Assembly: GCA_973895155.1 (NCBI GenBank)
Contig: OZ316894.1
Span: 4,712,001 to 4,776,000 of the forward strand
Source: Marsupella aquatica
Lineage: Eukaryota > Marchantiophyta
Direction of reading: 5' to 3'
DNA: 64,000 nt
In this document: positions 48,240-60,070 of the stretch, piece by piece
How positions within the stretch are numbered: the stretch's first letter is position 1
Layout of the letters: each line of letters begins with the position of its first letter
Notes under the pieces: generated by a model
Told to the model about the DNA's origin: nothing
The model's input: only the letters and a program-made list of their open reading frames with translations
Database searches by the model: none
Program-made: the position numbers and the translations under genes

Positions 48240-48450
48240 CATGCCAGCTTTTAAGGTTTTTTTTCCTTTTTGCCAGGGTGGCTAATGTCACCTTCTGTGA
48301 AAGCAAAGATGGTAGAAATATTTCTTATCTTGTTTCCCAACTGCTATTTCTGACTGTCAGATCTCCGTAGTTGCAAGGATGATTGTTAGATTCTGGCTAG
48401 TAGGGTCTGTGGCTAGGTGGGAAATGGGCTATTTTATGCAACCAACAAAA
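48240..48450 (+). repeat. Dispersed repeat, copy A of a second family
   Basis: This segment aligns to about 53205-53460. Shared strings are 'ggtggctaatgtcacctt' versus 'ggtggcggatgtcacctt', and 'agattctggct' followed by 'ctgtggctag'. Both copies lie to the right of a copy of the repeat at 46975 or 50655, so they may be parts of one larger element. Confidence 0.6.
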
Positions 48451-49099
48451 CCTACCCCAATTTTTACCAAAGGGCTTTTAGAGGTGGAATCTAGCGAACA
48501 TGACTCATCATCATGCAGGAATATGAAAGTATGTATATCTCAATGCAGAAGAAGAGAAAGGGTCAATTGGGAGACATGGACCCATCACACAATAAAGGGG
48601 GACACAAGGGAAAAAACCCATGAAGATCCACTCCCCTACAATAGCAAAGGAACTAAAGCTTTACTAAGCAGCAAACTCAAAAGCCTGGTAAAGTTTCATA
48701 AGATGGTCACCACGAGGAATTGCGTAGAGTCCCTGAAACCGAGAGCCTTTCATTGACTATTTCAAGAATAGTGAATGGAAACTCTCTGTAGTGCAACACA
48801 GATGCCCTTGTCTTAAAAGCCAGTGAGAACGGGAGTTGGGGGATAAGGCCGTTGCTCTACACTAAAGACCACACATCATTGTATGAAATGGTCAGAGATA
48901 GGGTGTTGAGCCCCAAAGACCTCTAAAGCAAGTTAGCAAATAAAAGAATCCTCCAGACTGCAATAAACAAATGCCTCCTCCTTGAGCCAGGGCTTTTTGG
49001 CTGCAGCATGACCCGGTGAATTGACACCAACCGCAGCATTGTTCCCACCAGACTAATATGAAAAGGTTTGCAACTTTCCGTCTTAAGAAATGGTTTCCT

Positions 49100-49540
49100 G
49101 GTGGTTTTTAGTTGGCAAGTATTTGTGGAGAGAAACTAGTGAACACATTCAACAAGCAATTGATGGACATTCAAAGTGTAGCTAATGGAGCCTTCTCTGG
49201 TTTGAAAGGATGTTGGAGGTTCTTGCCGCTGAGGACTAACTTGAAACTTGAGGACCTTCCTGCTGTGCTGGGTCCTTGTTGTGCTCCAGCCCTGATATAT
49301 GAGGTGGTGGATGATTACATGTACCCTGATGCCCCTCAATGTCACTCACAGCTATTTGAGGGAAGGGTTGACATTTCAAAACATCTACTCCCCAACCTTG
49401 CAGGGTTTTACAAAGGTCATTTCCACTGGAAATCTGGTGATTATGGTCTGGCGAGCATTACTTTTACAGGAGCTTCTAACACACCAGAAACAGAACACTA
49501 CTCCGCATTATGAAATAAAAAAAGCATTTTATCTGACATT
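49100..49540 (+). pseudogene. PIF/Harbinger-type transposase remnant (ALP1/HARBI1-like)
   Basis: The open segment 49112-49513 contains 'IQSVANGAFSGLKGCWRFLP', 'LEDLPAVLGPCC' and a decayed 'LHNI'-like position. This resembles the C-terminal part of Harbinger transposases and domesticated ALP1-like proteins (AFGRLKGRWR, L.D...V..ACC.LHN). The start and the catalytic Asp residues further upstream are missing, and the sequence around the last Asp/His motif is changed, so it is a fragment. No flanking inverted repeats were identified. Confidence 0.7.
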
Positions 49541-50654
49541 ATTGGAGTAATTCTAGACCAAAATCTGTTATTGTTGTGTAGAAAATTTTATGTTTTCAAG
49601 GATTTTGTAACACACCATAGCAAGATAGAAACAAGAAGGATTTGAAAGCACAAAATCTGCTGTCATACTAGTTTAAGTGAAAGACTAAAAACTTCAATGT
49701 AACATTACTAAAGTATAATTGATTTAAACTTGCAATTTGTGTGCCAACATATGCATGTTTCCAAGGACTTTGCAACACCCCATAGCATGGTAGATTTCAT
49801 GATGATTTCAGTGTGCTACATTTTGATGTAGTCTCTTCCTTACCTTTGTTTTTAGCTTGCCAAATCAGTCTCACCATCCAAAAGCCCAGAAGAGAGTTCA
49901 TCTGTAATTCAAACCAGCAAAGATTCTATCCCTTATTTGCTTCTTAGCCCCAGAGTTTCATTGAATAATTCATGCATTCTTTGACTTGGATGTTGCTGGT
50001 TGCTTTGAGGCCCTGGCTGATTGCGTTTCCATCTCAAGCTACTGGTATAAAGTTCCATCGAACACTTAGCATGAGCCATCAAGTGTAACCCATGCAAGTA
50101 ACTGTCACAGTCCATGGGAGTTGTTATCAGGGACAAGTTGGTGGTCCATCCTAGCTTAGACTTCCAAATTAATACGATAGTACCAGATAGAATTTTCTTT
50201 ATAGAAAATTAACGTAACAAAATCCGTAGAGGACCAGTTAGAGATTCTTTGCAAATGAAGAAATTACCAGAAATAACCATCTCTCACCCTTCTTTTTATG
50301 TCATGGACGCATGCATGGTGATTTCTCATGAATCCTAGATGTCAATTGATACTTGCATGGAATATTTTTTTCCATGCACTGGATCTCTTTTTGGATCTGA
50401 AAGGTAGTGAAAAGATGCCATGTTGTGGATGTAGGCATACATAGGATAATAGCATCATACGAAAGCCATAGATTGACTTGAATCGAACCGTTCTGAAGGC
50501 AGACCTGTAAGTTTTTGGTCAATTTCAGGAGTGTCTAGCGAAAATGATGGTCCCATGGACCACAATGTTGGTCTTTGAAAATCCCAATGTATCACATTTC
50601 CCAAAATTTGAGTTTAACTATAATAACTTGATGTTAGTAATCTGAAATATTTTT
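49541..50654. other. AT-rich intergenic segment
   Basis: No gene or clear repeat apart from 'aaggactttgcaacacccca' at about 49766, which echoes 'aaggattttgtaacacacca' at about 49600, a weak local duplication of about 160 bp spacing. Confidence 0.4.
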
Positions 50655-50985
50655 TAGTTCTGAGGATGTGCTAGAAGAGTAGGTAAGTTACATTATTTTA
50701 CATGAAGACATGAAAGTGACAGCGAAGTTTTGGTTAAATTATTCATCATAAAATGCATAGGAGTAAATTCTATTAGATTATTTTTCATTGTGTTAATATA
50801 AAGTTTGCGCTTGTTTTTTTTTTAAGTCTCCTCCTTCTATAGTTTTCTTGCAAGTGCAAAACTGAAAATATTGTAAGGACTCATAATTCTCAAGTATAAG
50901 CCCAAAACTCCCGTGTACCATCAAAATATGTTGCACAGGAACAGTTTCTCCAACATGGTGGTAGATCAGGGCTTCACTTTGTCTC
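50655..50985 (+). repeat. Dispersed repeat, copy B
   Basis: Diverged direct copy of 46975-47300, sharing 'agtctcctccttct', 'ggactcataatt' and 'ctccaacatggtggt' in order. The two copies are 3.7 kb apart. Confidence 0.7.
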
Positions 50986-52670
50986 TAGCTGATCCAGTAA
51001 GAACAGGATCCATCAATATAAACACTATGAATTGACAGGTTATTTTTCCAAAAATAAACCAATACTGAAATGTGAGTTCCTGTGACGAAATTTTGTAGAA
51101 ACAGGAAGGAAATTTACATCGCATATTCCAGAAATATTTTTGAACATGTAAGACACTGATGTATCAGTGTATACATTGTTTGTAAAGAAAAATATATGAC
51201 ATCTAAATAAGTTATTCATGACATTAAAGAATAGAAAGTACTCAAAGTAGGAACCTGAAAAGTAAGAATATGAAGTGTGCGCTGCGCAAACCCGAATGTA
51301 CATACGGTACGTGGGACTGGATCACTGGACGGTACAGTTTGTTCAGCAGTCACTAGCAAGTATCATCCTGATTCTCTGACGGGATGACGTTTACCTGGCC
51401 GGAAACAGCATGGACGTGGGAAAAGCCTGACCGGGACTATTGTTCCGATTGCTTGACCGACGTTCTCCGGACACCCGGACCTGTATCAGTCTGAAACTTT
51501 ACTGACAAAGGCTGGGCCAGTGCGGGGAGGACTTCTGGCAGGCGCACCGGCTCACGGTCAAGACGGTCAATAATAAAGACGGGGTCAGAGTAGTGATTGC
51601 CTTCAACTAATCAAATCGGCCCTAATCAGTTGAGTCATTAACTCCGACTCTCCGAGGCTCACGTTACGAGTTATGTTGGAGTAGTGGGCACGATTATTTT
51701 GTTGCATTTCAACTTTTTTGAAATTACCAGGTTGCCATTTTGAAACTTTATTGACTAATCATGCCTTTCAAAAGGTCAACTCAAGTTAATTTCTAATTAA
51801 TCAATAGCACTCATTGGCCGCATACTGGGGCAACATACCAGGATTGCAGTTACTATTGAAGACTCAGGGCCACGCAAGCAAGGATGTCATGGGGAAAGGG
51901 TCAATGGATCAAGGATAACCCTAGCCTCACAAGGTTGGTCGCATTTGAGAGGTCCTATTGCCAGCAAAAATTAAAACATCATCATTTTTCTTCTAAGTGT
52001 CAAAAGCTCTTTGAACCCCACTTTTGGGTCCCCAATGTCTACAAAGGTTTTCAACCCTGCACCTCCATGTCCCCACACAAATGGTCTACCAGTCCACCCA
52101 TAGCCCCTGGACAAAAATAGAGGTCTCAATCCTGGAATTTTGGGTATCAGTGCACATAGCTTTGCATCCGGCAGGCAACCGGCGATGACAAGTATAAATG
52201 ACTTTCCAGGGACCCATAGCCCCAAATAGTAGAGAGAGAGACAAGGCAGAACTTGGGTTGTCCACTTTGCAAAATGGGAATGATTGGAAGCCATGGATAG
52301 GGTTTGTAATTAACCTTGTTAGTAATTAACTCTAGTGTGTGATTATGTTAATTGGATTGCAACTTAATTGACCACAGTTGAGCTCCTGAGGTCAGGCTAA
52401 TGGGGATGACATATCATGTCGAGGAGCATTTCATTGTGCTCACATTGAAGATCAATATTCAAGAGCTGAAAATTGGAGAGAGGAAAGAGGATTATGTCAT
52501 AGAACAGTCTTGAGTACATTTTTGATTGAACTAAACGTAGTCAATAGTGGTGGGAATCCCAAACTTGGTCCCTGGTGATATTGTAGGGTAGTCACTAATA
52601 AGGCAATCACATTCAGGAATACACAACCTGGACAACACAAAATACAACTTGAGGAGAGAGGAACTAAAAT
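50986..52670. other. Intergenic, no gene seen
   Basis: Mostly AT-rich, with a short more GC-rich stretch at about 51300-51660 that has no recognisable protein. Open frames are short and without domains. Confidence 0.4.
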
Positions 52671-52675
52671 TCTAT

Positions 52676-52850
52676 TTGTCTTCTTGTGACCAAAGCATGA
52701 ATAGGAGCTAGGGAGGAAGATTCCTTAAGTCTTCTTTTGACCAAAGTATGTACAGGAGAGAACGAGGAACATTACTTCACTCTTCTTGTGACCAAAGCAT
52801 GAAAAGGAGAGGAGAGGGAATACGCTTCGTTTCAGTCTTCTTGACCAAGG
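52676..52850 (+). repeat. Short tandem repeat, unit about 55-60 bp
   Basis: Three to four units starting 'tcttcttgtgaccaaagcatg' or variants, near 52678, 52731, 52785 and 52840, each followed by a purine-rich 'aggag' part. Non-coding. Confidence 0.75.
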
Positions 52851-53204
52851 CATTCTTTGGTCACTTACCTTGTATTTTTCCATGCAAAACCCGTAAAAAA
52901 TAGACCAAAAGACTTCAATAATTGCAAAAGGGGAAGGGGTCTAGAGAGAACCATGAAGAGTCTAGGAGTTAGTTATTGGTAGATTTTGGTTTGGAGTATA
53001 TTTGGGTCTGTGATTCCGTTGTTCTAGTTCGATGGAGGTGAAGAGGCTTTGAGAATACATAGTCCTACTATACATGGCGTAGTCTCTAAGTTTTGAGTAG
53101 TTACCCCTACCCCTAGATTTGCTCCAATGGAGATGTGGGTCCCGTCCAGATTCCTCATTATTTTGTTGACCATGTTGTTGTGTTTTTTAAATACGGCAAA
53201 CCAC

Positions 53205-53560
53205 ATCAGGGTTTCTTTATAGCCAAGATGCCAAGGTGGCGGATGTCACCTTGTGTGCAGGAGAGATGCTCAGAAGATTCCTAATGAAATTTTACTAGAT
53301 TGATTTCTGACGGTTTAGATCGTCTTACATTTAAGGACAATAGTCAGATTCTGGCTACTTCTGGCCACTGGGGCCTGTGGCTAGATGAGGAACTGACTAA
53401 TCAAGACAAAAGGTGGGGCCTGTGGCTAGATGAGGAACTGGCTAATACAAGACAAAAGCCTGGCAAAGTTTTGCCAAAAGTGGCAATACTTTTGAGTGAG
53501 TTGGAATTTGGAAAGTTTTCTGCCTCTAGAAAAACCGCTGGACCACATCTTAAAAAGCTT
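53205..53560 (+). repeat. Dispersed repeat copy B with 45-bp internal duplication
   Basis: Related to 48240-48450. Inside it a 45-bp unit beginning 'ggggcctgtggctagatgag' is present twice in tandem, starting at 53370 and 53415 with few differences. The 98-codon frame that covers it is a by-product. Confidence 0.65.
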
Positions 53561-56500
53561 GCAGGAGGGGCAAAACGCCCTCTTTGTTTTTTATAATTCC
53601 TACAACTACTAGAAGTGATGTGGCAGTAACACATTGTTGAGTATGCTGTTGAATACTCAGGTCTTATTCCATGTTGCCCCAGCCCCCAAATGTGACTGGG
53701 GATGGCTTGAAGAGTGATTCCAAGCTAAGCAAGGTTATAAATGCTACCCCGTACCCCCTCCATCTGGTTTCAATGGACCTGATGTTCTCCTGTGACCTTA
53801 GATGGGGTGGGGGCAGCCACACATGGAAATGGGGCCCTCAGTGTAAACGGAAGTTCCTTTTCTGAGCTGATTATTTTCTCCTTTGTTAGATCTGTTTCAG
53901 ACCATTTCATGGTGCACACAAGTGTAAGGTATAGGGTGTAAAGAGACATTGTTTACCCTGTTAACTGGTGTCAAGTTGCTTCAACCTCAGTCATCTTACT
54001 AATAATTCACGATGAGAAGCTAGAGTCGGATCTAGGCTTCTAGAGTAAAGCCTCTAGACCATGACTCTAGTGCCCCGCCAAAATGTATGTAGATGAAAAG
54101 AACACGAACATATTATGTATATCAAAATGATATCATGCATGGTAATCTTTGTCACGGTTTCTAAGAATATTCAAAAATGGGCAATCAGGCTCCCATTTGT
54201 TAACTTGTTGCCTGGTTTAACCAATCTGTAAAACAACTTTGCACAAAGACTTAAGAGGTCCCTGTCCATGGTGTACAACCATACCAATACTTGGAAGGAA
54301 AAGTTCATATGGGTTTGGGGCTACAAACTCTGAACTCTTAACGCGTCCATGAAATTAGAGATCTTTTTAGATTAAACCGAGTTGATCTTTGATGTACTCA
54401 AATTGCCATGGCCATGTCCACCTTACGGCCTGCAATGTCAACTAAACAAGCCTTACCATGCGTGGGAGAGATAGCCTGCTATTTTATACTTGTGAAATCT
54501 CATGGCTCCAACAAAATTCTATATTTATCGTTCTCTCATCACCTAAATGGAAACTGGTGTGAGGGCAATCCTAAGAGTGGGACCAAGGGATTACAATACA
54601 TGAGTTTTTGAGGAACCCGTCCACCTGAATTTGCCTTGGGCATCCTTGCTTGCATGCCAACAAGGAAAAGACGAGGATCAACTTTCTGCTGGCCCCTTCA
54701 ATTCCCCTTGATTATGGTCTCCTACCGAGCCACTGTCTTTACAGGCCAGAGAGTGATCATGAATGATTCGAATGAAGGATATATTCGGTGAACTACCTGT
54801 AGCTGCTATTGCAGCAGCCCTATAAGTAGCCCTTCGTTTTTTGTGCTCAACTGTAGTGGGATTGTGCATAAATCAATTTCCTACTCTTCAGATATCCAGG
54901 TGACGATTTGAAACAAGAGCGAGCTAGTTGAAAACACTCTGCTGACTCTTTTGCGCTCGTTTTGACTTCTAATCTAGAATAGATCATTTGTATGACATTG
55001 CCACTGGTGAGAATGAGTGAAGCCTTTGTTCGATGATTGTGATGCGGACAAACTGTAGACTGTTCAAGACTTTGAAGTTCTGCAGCACTTGTTGACCTAC
55101 GATATCGAAGGTGAATCTAGAGCTGATTGCTTGCTCTGACTTTAACTGACTATTAGCTGTCATTCTCATAATGCTTTTTGCTGTAAAACATCCCCTACTA
55201 GTTGAGAGTCACTCCTATAGCTACTGTAATACTACATACTTGTAAAATTTTCTGCCCTTTCCACAAAATTATTTTTGATTTTGTTTTACGCCTCTGTAAT
55301 TTCGCATTGAATGTGTGCACAACTGAACTGTTGTGCCCGACTTTTGTGGTGAGTGTGACCATGGATTTTCTACCCACGAATCCTGAAACTTGTTACAGTA
55401 CTCTACATTCATTCTGTTGCTTCCATGTTGTCCAAATTATGATTCGGGACGTGTCTCTCACTCCACACTCGTTGCCGTGATGATCGTGTCCTATCCTCCT
55501 GCGTCGCGTTAGCCTCTGTTTTTCTCTACTTCGCTTCTACAATTTGTCATCCATTTTGGCTTGTTGGGTGACTTTTGTACATTATCCCTGTTGCCTGTCC
55601 CTCTCTAACCTGATGAATGGCCTCCTTCTCACTCAACCAGGAACAGCCCTGTTCGTAGAAGCCACTTCCCGACTCTTGTTCTTAGGTCTGAGGTGTCTTC
55701 ATCCCTTGCATGGTGTTTTGCTGGGTTCTCCCTGTTGATCTGTATCACAATTCTGTATGCTTTCCTGTTCCTGTTCGGTCCCCCGTCCAAGTTCCTCTGC
55801 AAATGTATCAAAGCAGTCTGGTGGTGGGTTTGATCTCAGCTTCTTCTATCTCCGATCCCGTGTAAAAACGCAGGGACAAGCTCTTCCGATCTTGCACTAT
55901 ATTTGGGAGCCTTGTGTATATTACTTTATCTTGGAATCTGGATCCATTCTCCCCACCGATCCCGGAATCCACTTCCTCTCTTGTCAGACTGTGCAATCCA
56001 TGCCTTGCTATTCACCGGCCGAATGAAATAAAATCCTGTGCCACAACAATTGTAAACTCGCATTGCAGGGGATGATAGAAATTAGGTTTGCTTCATCCAG
56101 GCTCATGGTTTTATAATTCGCCGAAGTCTTCTATGCAAATAGTTCTGGAAGGATACTGATCCGGGATGTCTTCGATGTGTTAGTTTCAATTCATTCGCAA
56201 GTGGTTGGTTCCAACCGAAGTGCATTTCACGGAAGTAAGGTGATCGTCTTCCCAATTATTTTGTCAAAACACCTTCGCATCCAAACCACCTAGTATAGTT
56301 CTGCGAGGCCAAATACGAATTGCATCCAGCCAGCGCTCTTATTTTATGCAGTTCTTCAGCTCAATTCAGTGTAATTCTTGAACTAAACGAATACTCGAAG
56401 TAAACGAATTCTTGAACTAAACGAATTCGATGGTGTTCTCTTATTTTTTATTGTTCTAATGGATGCAATTTCTCTTAGCTTACCGTGAACTACAAATCGC

Positions 56501-56658
56501 TGTACACCTGTGGTTTATTTATTGGTGAGAGGCAGAGGCACTTTGCGGTGTCAAGCTTGTTCTGAAATTCTCGCTCCGCTGTTTGTGAAGAAGGTGGACA
56601 GCACCCCCCTCCCCCTTTCCTACATTCTCTCTTGCTGCAGCACCAGTGGAGGCTTCAA
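53561..56658. other. Intergenic and upstream region of the oxidoreductase gene
   Basis: No gene recognised. A motif 'aagcctctagaccatgact' near 54046 recurs at 31655 and 20287. The last 100 bp before 56659 are pyrimidine-rich (ccccctccccctttcc), which fits a leader of the downstream gene. Confidence 0.4.
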
Positions 56659-58579
56659 ATGGCAGCAGACCAGCTTCTGGATGTCATAGTTTTTGGGGCT
56701 TCCGGTTTCACTGGAAAGTATGTGATCCGGGAGCTGCTCAAGTTCACGGATTGTCCAACGGCCGATGGTAATGGTGGTGGGAAGAGAAAGGTGGGCATTG
56801 CAGGCCGCAACAAATCCAGACTCTCAGCTTCTCTCACCTGGGCGCTGGAGGGAAAACCATCTCCTGTCCCAGTCTCCATCTTTGAGGCCAATGTGGACGA
56901 CGAAGCTTCTTTAGCATCCCTAGTTAAGAAGACAAGGCTTTTGGTCAACGTGGTCGGGCCTTATCGAAAATATGGGGAGCCTGTGGTCAAGGCCTGTGTG
57001 GAGGCAGGCGTCGATTACCTTGACATCACCGGAGAACCAGAGTTTATGGAGAGAATGGAAGCTAGTTATCATGAATCAGCTACGAGGGCTGGCTCGTTGG
57101 TTGTGAGTGCATGCGGATATGATTCAATACCTGCAGAGCTTGGCGTTATCCACAATGCAAGGCAATTCGGTCCACCCACGCTCCCTCAATCCTGCAATTC
57201 ATATCTGGTGCTGTCGAATAAGCTTGGCCGCATTTGTGGCAATAGTGGAACTTGGGAGTCAGTTGTACTCGGTGTTGCACATGAGACAGACCTCCAGCAG
57301 CTGCGAAAGTCTCGTCCTCGTCGTTCCAGGCCTCAGGTGATGTGAATATTTCAAAACTTCTGCTGTGAGGTCTTGATTCCCTGGTGATGGATAATAAGAT
57401 TTGCAATACGTCAGCTATTATACCCTTAAAATGTCCGCAGAGAATTGAGTAATTGAAACTGGATCGAGTTTTGACTAACAATTGGCAGAGGATACTGTCT
57501 GTTCACCTTGACTAGCGTTTAAGAATTTAAGCGGAGGTAGAATGTGAAGTTCACTGCGAACCGGTGACAAGCAACCAGAGGATAGCGTCTGTTCACCTTA
57601 AATAGAATTCATTATCAAGAATTTATGCGGAGGTAGCATGTGAGTTTCACGGCGACCAGGTTAGAAGCAACCAAAGTGAAACATTGCTCTTCAAACAGGT
57701 AGCACTCTAGGGCCAAGGTGACAGCCAGTCTGCCGATTTGGAAAACCTCTGATCAGGTGAAGTGTGCAGCATTGCGTACCTGGCTTTCTAGTCATCCGAA
57801 TATTAGGGACGACTAAATGGATGGTTAGGGATTTATAAATGTTATTTTTTCAAGTGCTGAAATGCTGACTTCGTGTGTGACCTAACGTGCAGATTCCTGG
57901 TTCTTTGACAAACAAACCAATGGTACATTACGAACCCAATTCCAGAACATGGGCAGTGAAGCTACCTTCAGCTGATGCGATCGTTGTTCGCCGGACGGTT
58001 GCAGCTAGAATTGACTACCCTGAGGGCTTGGCAACTTCGGAAGATGAGACAAATCCTAGTTTTACTGAAAGGAAGAAAGAGAAGTGGGCGAGCGTTAAGC
58101 CAGTTCAGTTTGGGGTATATTTTGGTTCCAAGACTGTTCCTGGTGTGATTGGATTTTTCCTCCTCGGCATTGTGCTTGCCATCTTTACACAACTCAAGTG
58201 GGGTCGCTCTCTCCTCGTCAAATATCCAGAAATCTTTTCCTTTGGAGTATTTTTGAAGGAGGGACCTACTGAAGAAAATGTAAGAAATTCTTCTTTCCAA
58301 CAGTGGTTCGTTGGCAAAGGATTTAGTGAATCATCCATGGTGACCAAGACCACCAAGCCTGACAAGCAAATTGTCACTAGGATTTCTGGACCTGAGATTG
58401 GATATAGTACCACTCCCATCTGTCTGGTTCAGGCAGCACTTATTGTCTTAGATCAGAGGAGTTTCTTACCTAAAGGTGGAGTGCTAACACCAGGGACTGT
58501 CTTTGGCACGACCGATCTGCAAGAGCGGATCGAAAGGAATGGCGTGCAATTTGATGTAGTCAGCACGGGTCATATATGA
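56659..58579 (+). CDS. Saccharopine dehydrogenase-like oxidoreductase, two exons
   Basis: Exons 56659-57336 and 57893-58579 join in phase to give 454 residues. It belongs to the plant family of At5g39410, called putative mitochondrial saccharopine-dehydrogenase-like oxidoreductases; related animal proteins (SCCPDH) are lipid-droplet or mitochondrial and lack proven saccharopine activity, so the reaction is unknown. Seen: an N-terminal Rossmann motif VFGASGFTGKYV (residues about 10-21), the NVVGPYRKYGEPVV and DYLDITGEPEFM blocks, SACGYDSIPAELG, then in exon 2 VKLPSADAIVVRRT, a hydrophobic segment GVIGFFLLGIVLAIF that may be membrane-associated, and ISGPEIGYSTTPI with LVQAALIVL and GVLTPGTVFG. 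The frame opens at a TTG at 56632, and the ATG at 56659 is the first. It converges on DIT1, 1.5 kb away. The intron holds a 90-bp repeat. Confidence 0.92.
57485..57670 (+). repeat. 90-bp tandem repeat inside the oxidoreductase intron
   Basis: Two copies of a unit beginning 'cagaggata.tgtctgttcacctt', at about 57487 and 57577, share 'aagaattta.gcggaggtag', 'atgtga' and 'ttcac.gcga'. The copies differ at roughly a tenth of positions. Confidence 0.8.
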
Positions 58580-58599
58580 GACTAGGAGAAATTTTGGAT

Positions 58600-59160
58600 T
58601 GATGTTACAATAGGTCTATCCATACCTTTTGTGTTTTTGAAGTCCACTGAAGGGACGCATTTGTTTAATCCCGTAATCAAATCTGAACTGGATGTACGTA
58701 GATGACTCATGGTAAGCATGAGCCAACCAGTCAGCAGAAGAGCATACCTGTTGTCTTTTGGGGTCTCTTGTGCCAGTGTTAGTCTGTTCTTGGTTTTTTG
58801 TTCCTTGGTTGTTGGGACATTTTGACTTGTTTGACCCCTTTGGTCTTCTAGCGCCTTGTTCCCTTCCCTTATTGTGTTGCTTTGCCCGGTTTGTGTTCCT
58901 TGGTTGTTGGGACATTTTGACTTGTTTGACCCCTTTGGTCTTCTAGCGCCTTGTTCCCTTCCCTTATGGTGTTGCGTTGCCTTTGGGACCATGTCTCCAG
59001 GTTAGGAGGTTTTGTTTCCTGGCACAGGTACATATTTTATTTTGTGTTTGAAGTCCACTGAACGGAAGCATTTGTTTAATCCCGTAATCAAATCTTGATG
59101 GACGTACATGACTCATGGTTAGCATGAGCCAACCAGTCAGCAGAAGAGGAGCTGGTGAGA
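58600..59160 (+). repeat. Direct ~120-bp duplication flanking a repeat-bearing insert
   Basis: The segment 58626-58748 ('ttttgtgtttttgaagtcca' to 'cagtcagcagaaga') recurs at about 59040-59150 with small changes. The ~290 bp between them contains two tandem 95-bp units starting at 58801 and 58896 ('ttccttggttgttgggacat' and 'tggtcttctagcgccttgtt') and ends with inverted 'gtgccag' / 'ctggcac' near 58772 and 59018. It lies in the presumed 3' untranslated region of the oxidoreductase gene. Confidence 0.85.
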
Positions 59161-60070
59161 CTTACTCAGTCAAGATTCACTCTGTCTGGTTTAGATTTGT
59201 CTTCTATGGTGCAACAAATTCATTTTTTCCTTTCAATACTGACTGCTCGGAGGAAAGGCTTTCAGGATTTATTGTCGCGAATGAATCTCACTTTGTAGTC
59301 AATTGAATTGAACTGCCGTCATCATTGTAGTAATCACCCATACTCTTCCACTACTGTCTGAAGAAATCCTCCTAGAAGTTCCAATCAGTTTTGATTTGAA
59401 CGGCTGTTTCAATACAATACGGCAGGACCCAAAACACTCGTACCCTGTCCACAAGGATAATCATCCGACTTTTCTGCCCTGTATACTCAGGATAAACTTC
59501 TACCAGGCAGCTTTAGAGGCCCCTGCTTTCGTCCATGGGCTCTGGATTTACGATCTCCTTTGCCTTCTTTAAAATCCACCTTTGTTTAAATCCAATCTGA
59601 CATAACTCAGATTCGTACTACTTTGAATTATGGGATGGAATACGAATTTTGTAGTGTTGTCCAATTCAAGCTGAATCTATCTCATTGGTTGGAATCAACA
59701 CAGGTATAACTATCGCAGCTTCCAGTCACCCTCATTTGTTACCATATGTTCTTCAAAGCAAGGGTCATATTCAATGGCTTTTGTCCATTCCTTCTCAAGC
59801 TTTGAAACGATGGGGCAAAAAGCTGTAGGCCGTATGAACTCGAAGCTCCGACGCTCGTACGATTTTAAAATTTACGAACTTAGGTTGCCTCCTTGTTTCA
59901 AGGAATGTACACCCAGGCATTCAATTGCCTAACAGGGGCAAAATATTCTCATGGGGGCTAAAAAATCGACTAATTTCCTGGAAAAATTAAATTCAATATG
60001 ACCTACACTGAAACAACACTCACCAGATTAGCTTTCGTGACCTAAGGCCGTGTCCCCAGTAACAGCTTCC
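59161..60070. other. Intergenic between convergent genes
   Basis: Presumed 3' region of DIT1 on the minus strand. I see no gene or repeat. Confidence 0.45.

Noticed and set aside
56632-56658. Earlier start for the oxidoreductase
   Set aside because: The codon is TTG; the ATG at 56659 places the Rossmann motif at the usual distance from the N-terminus.
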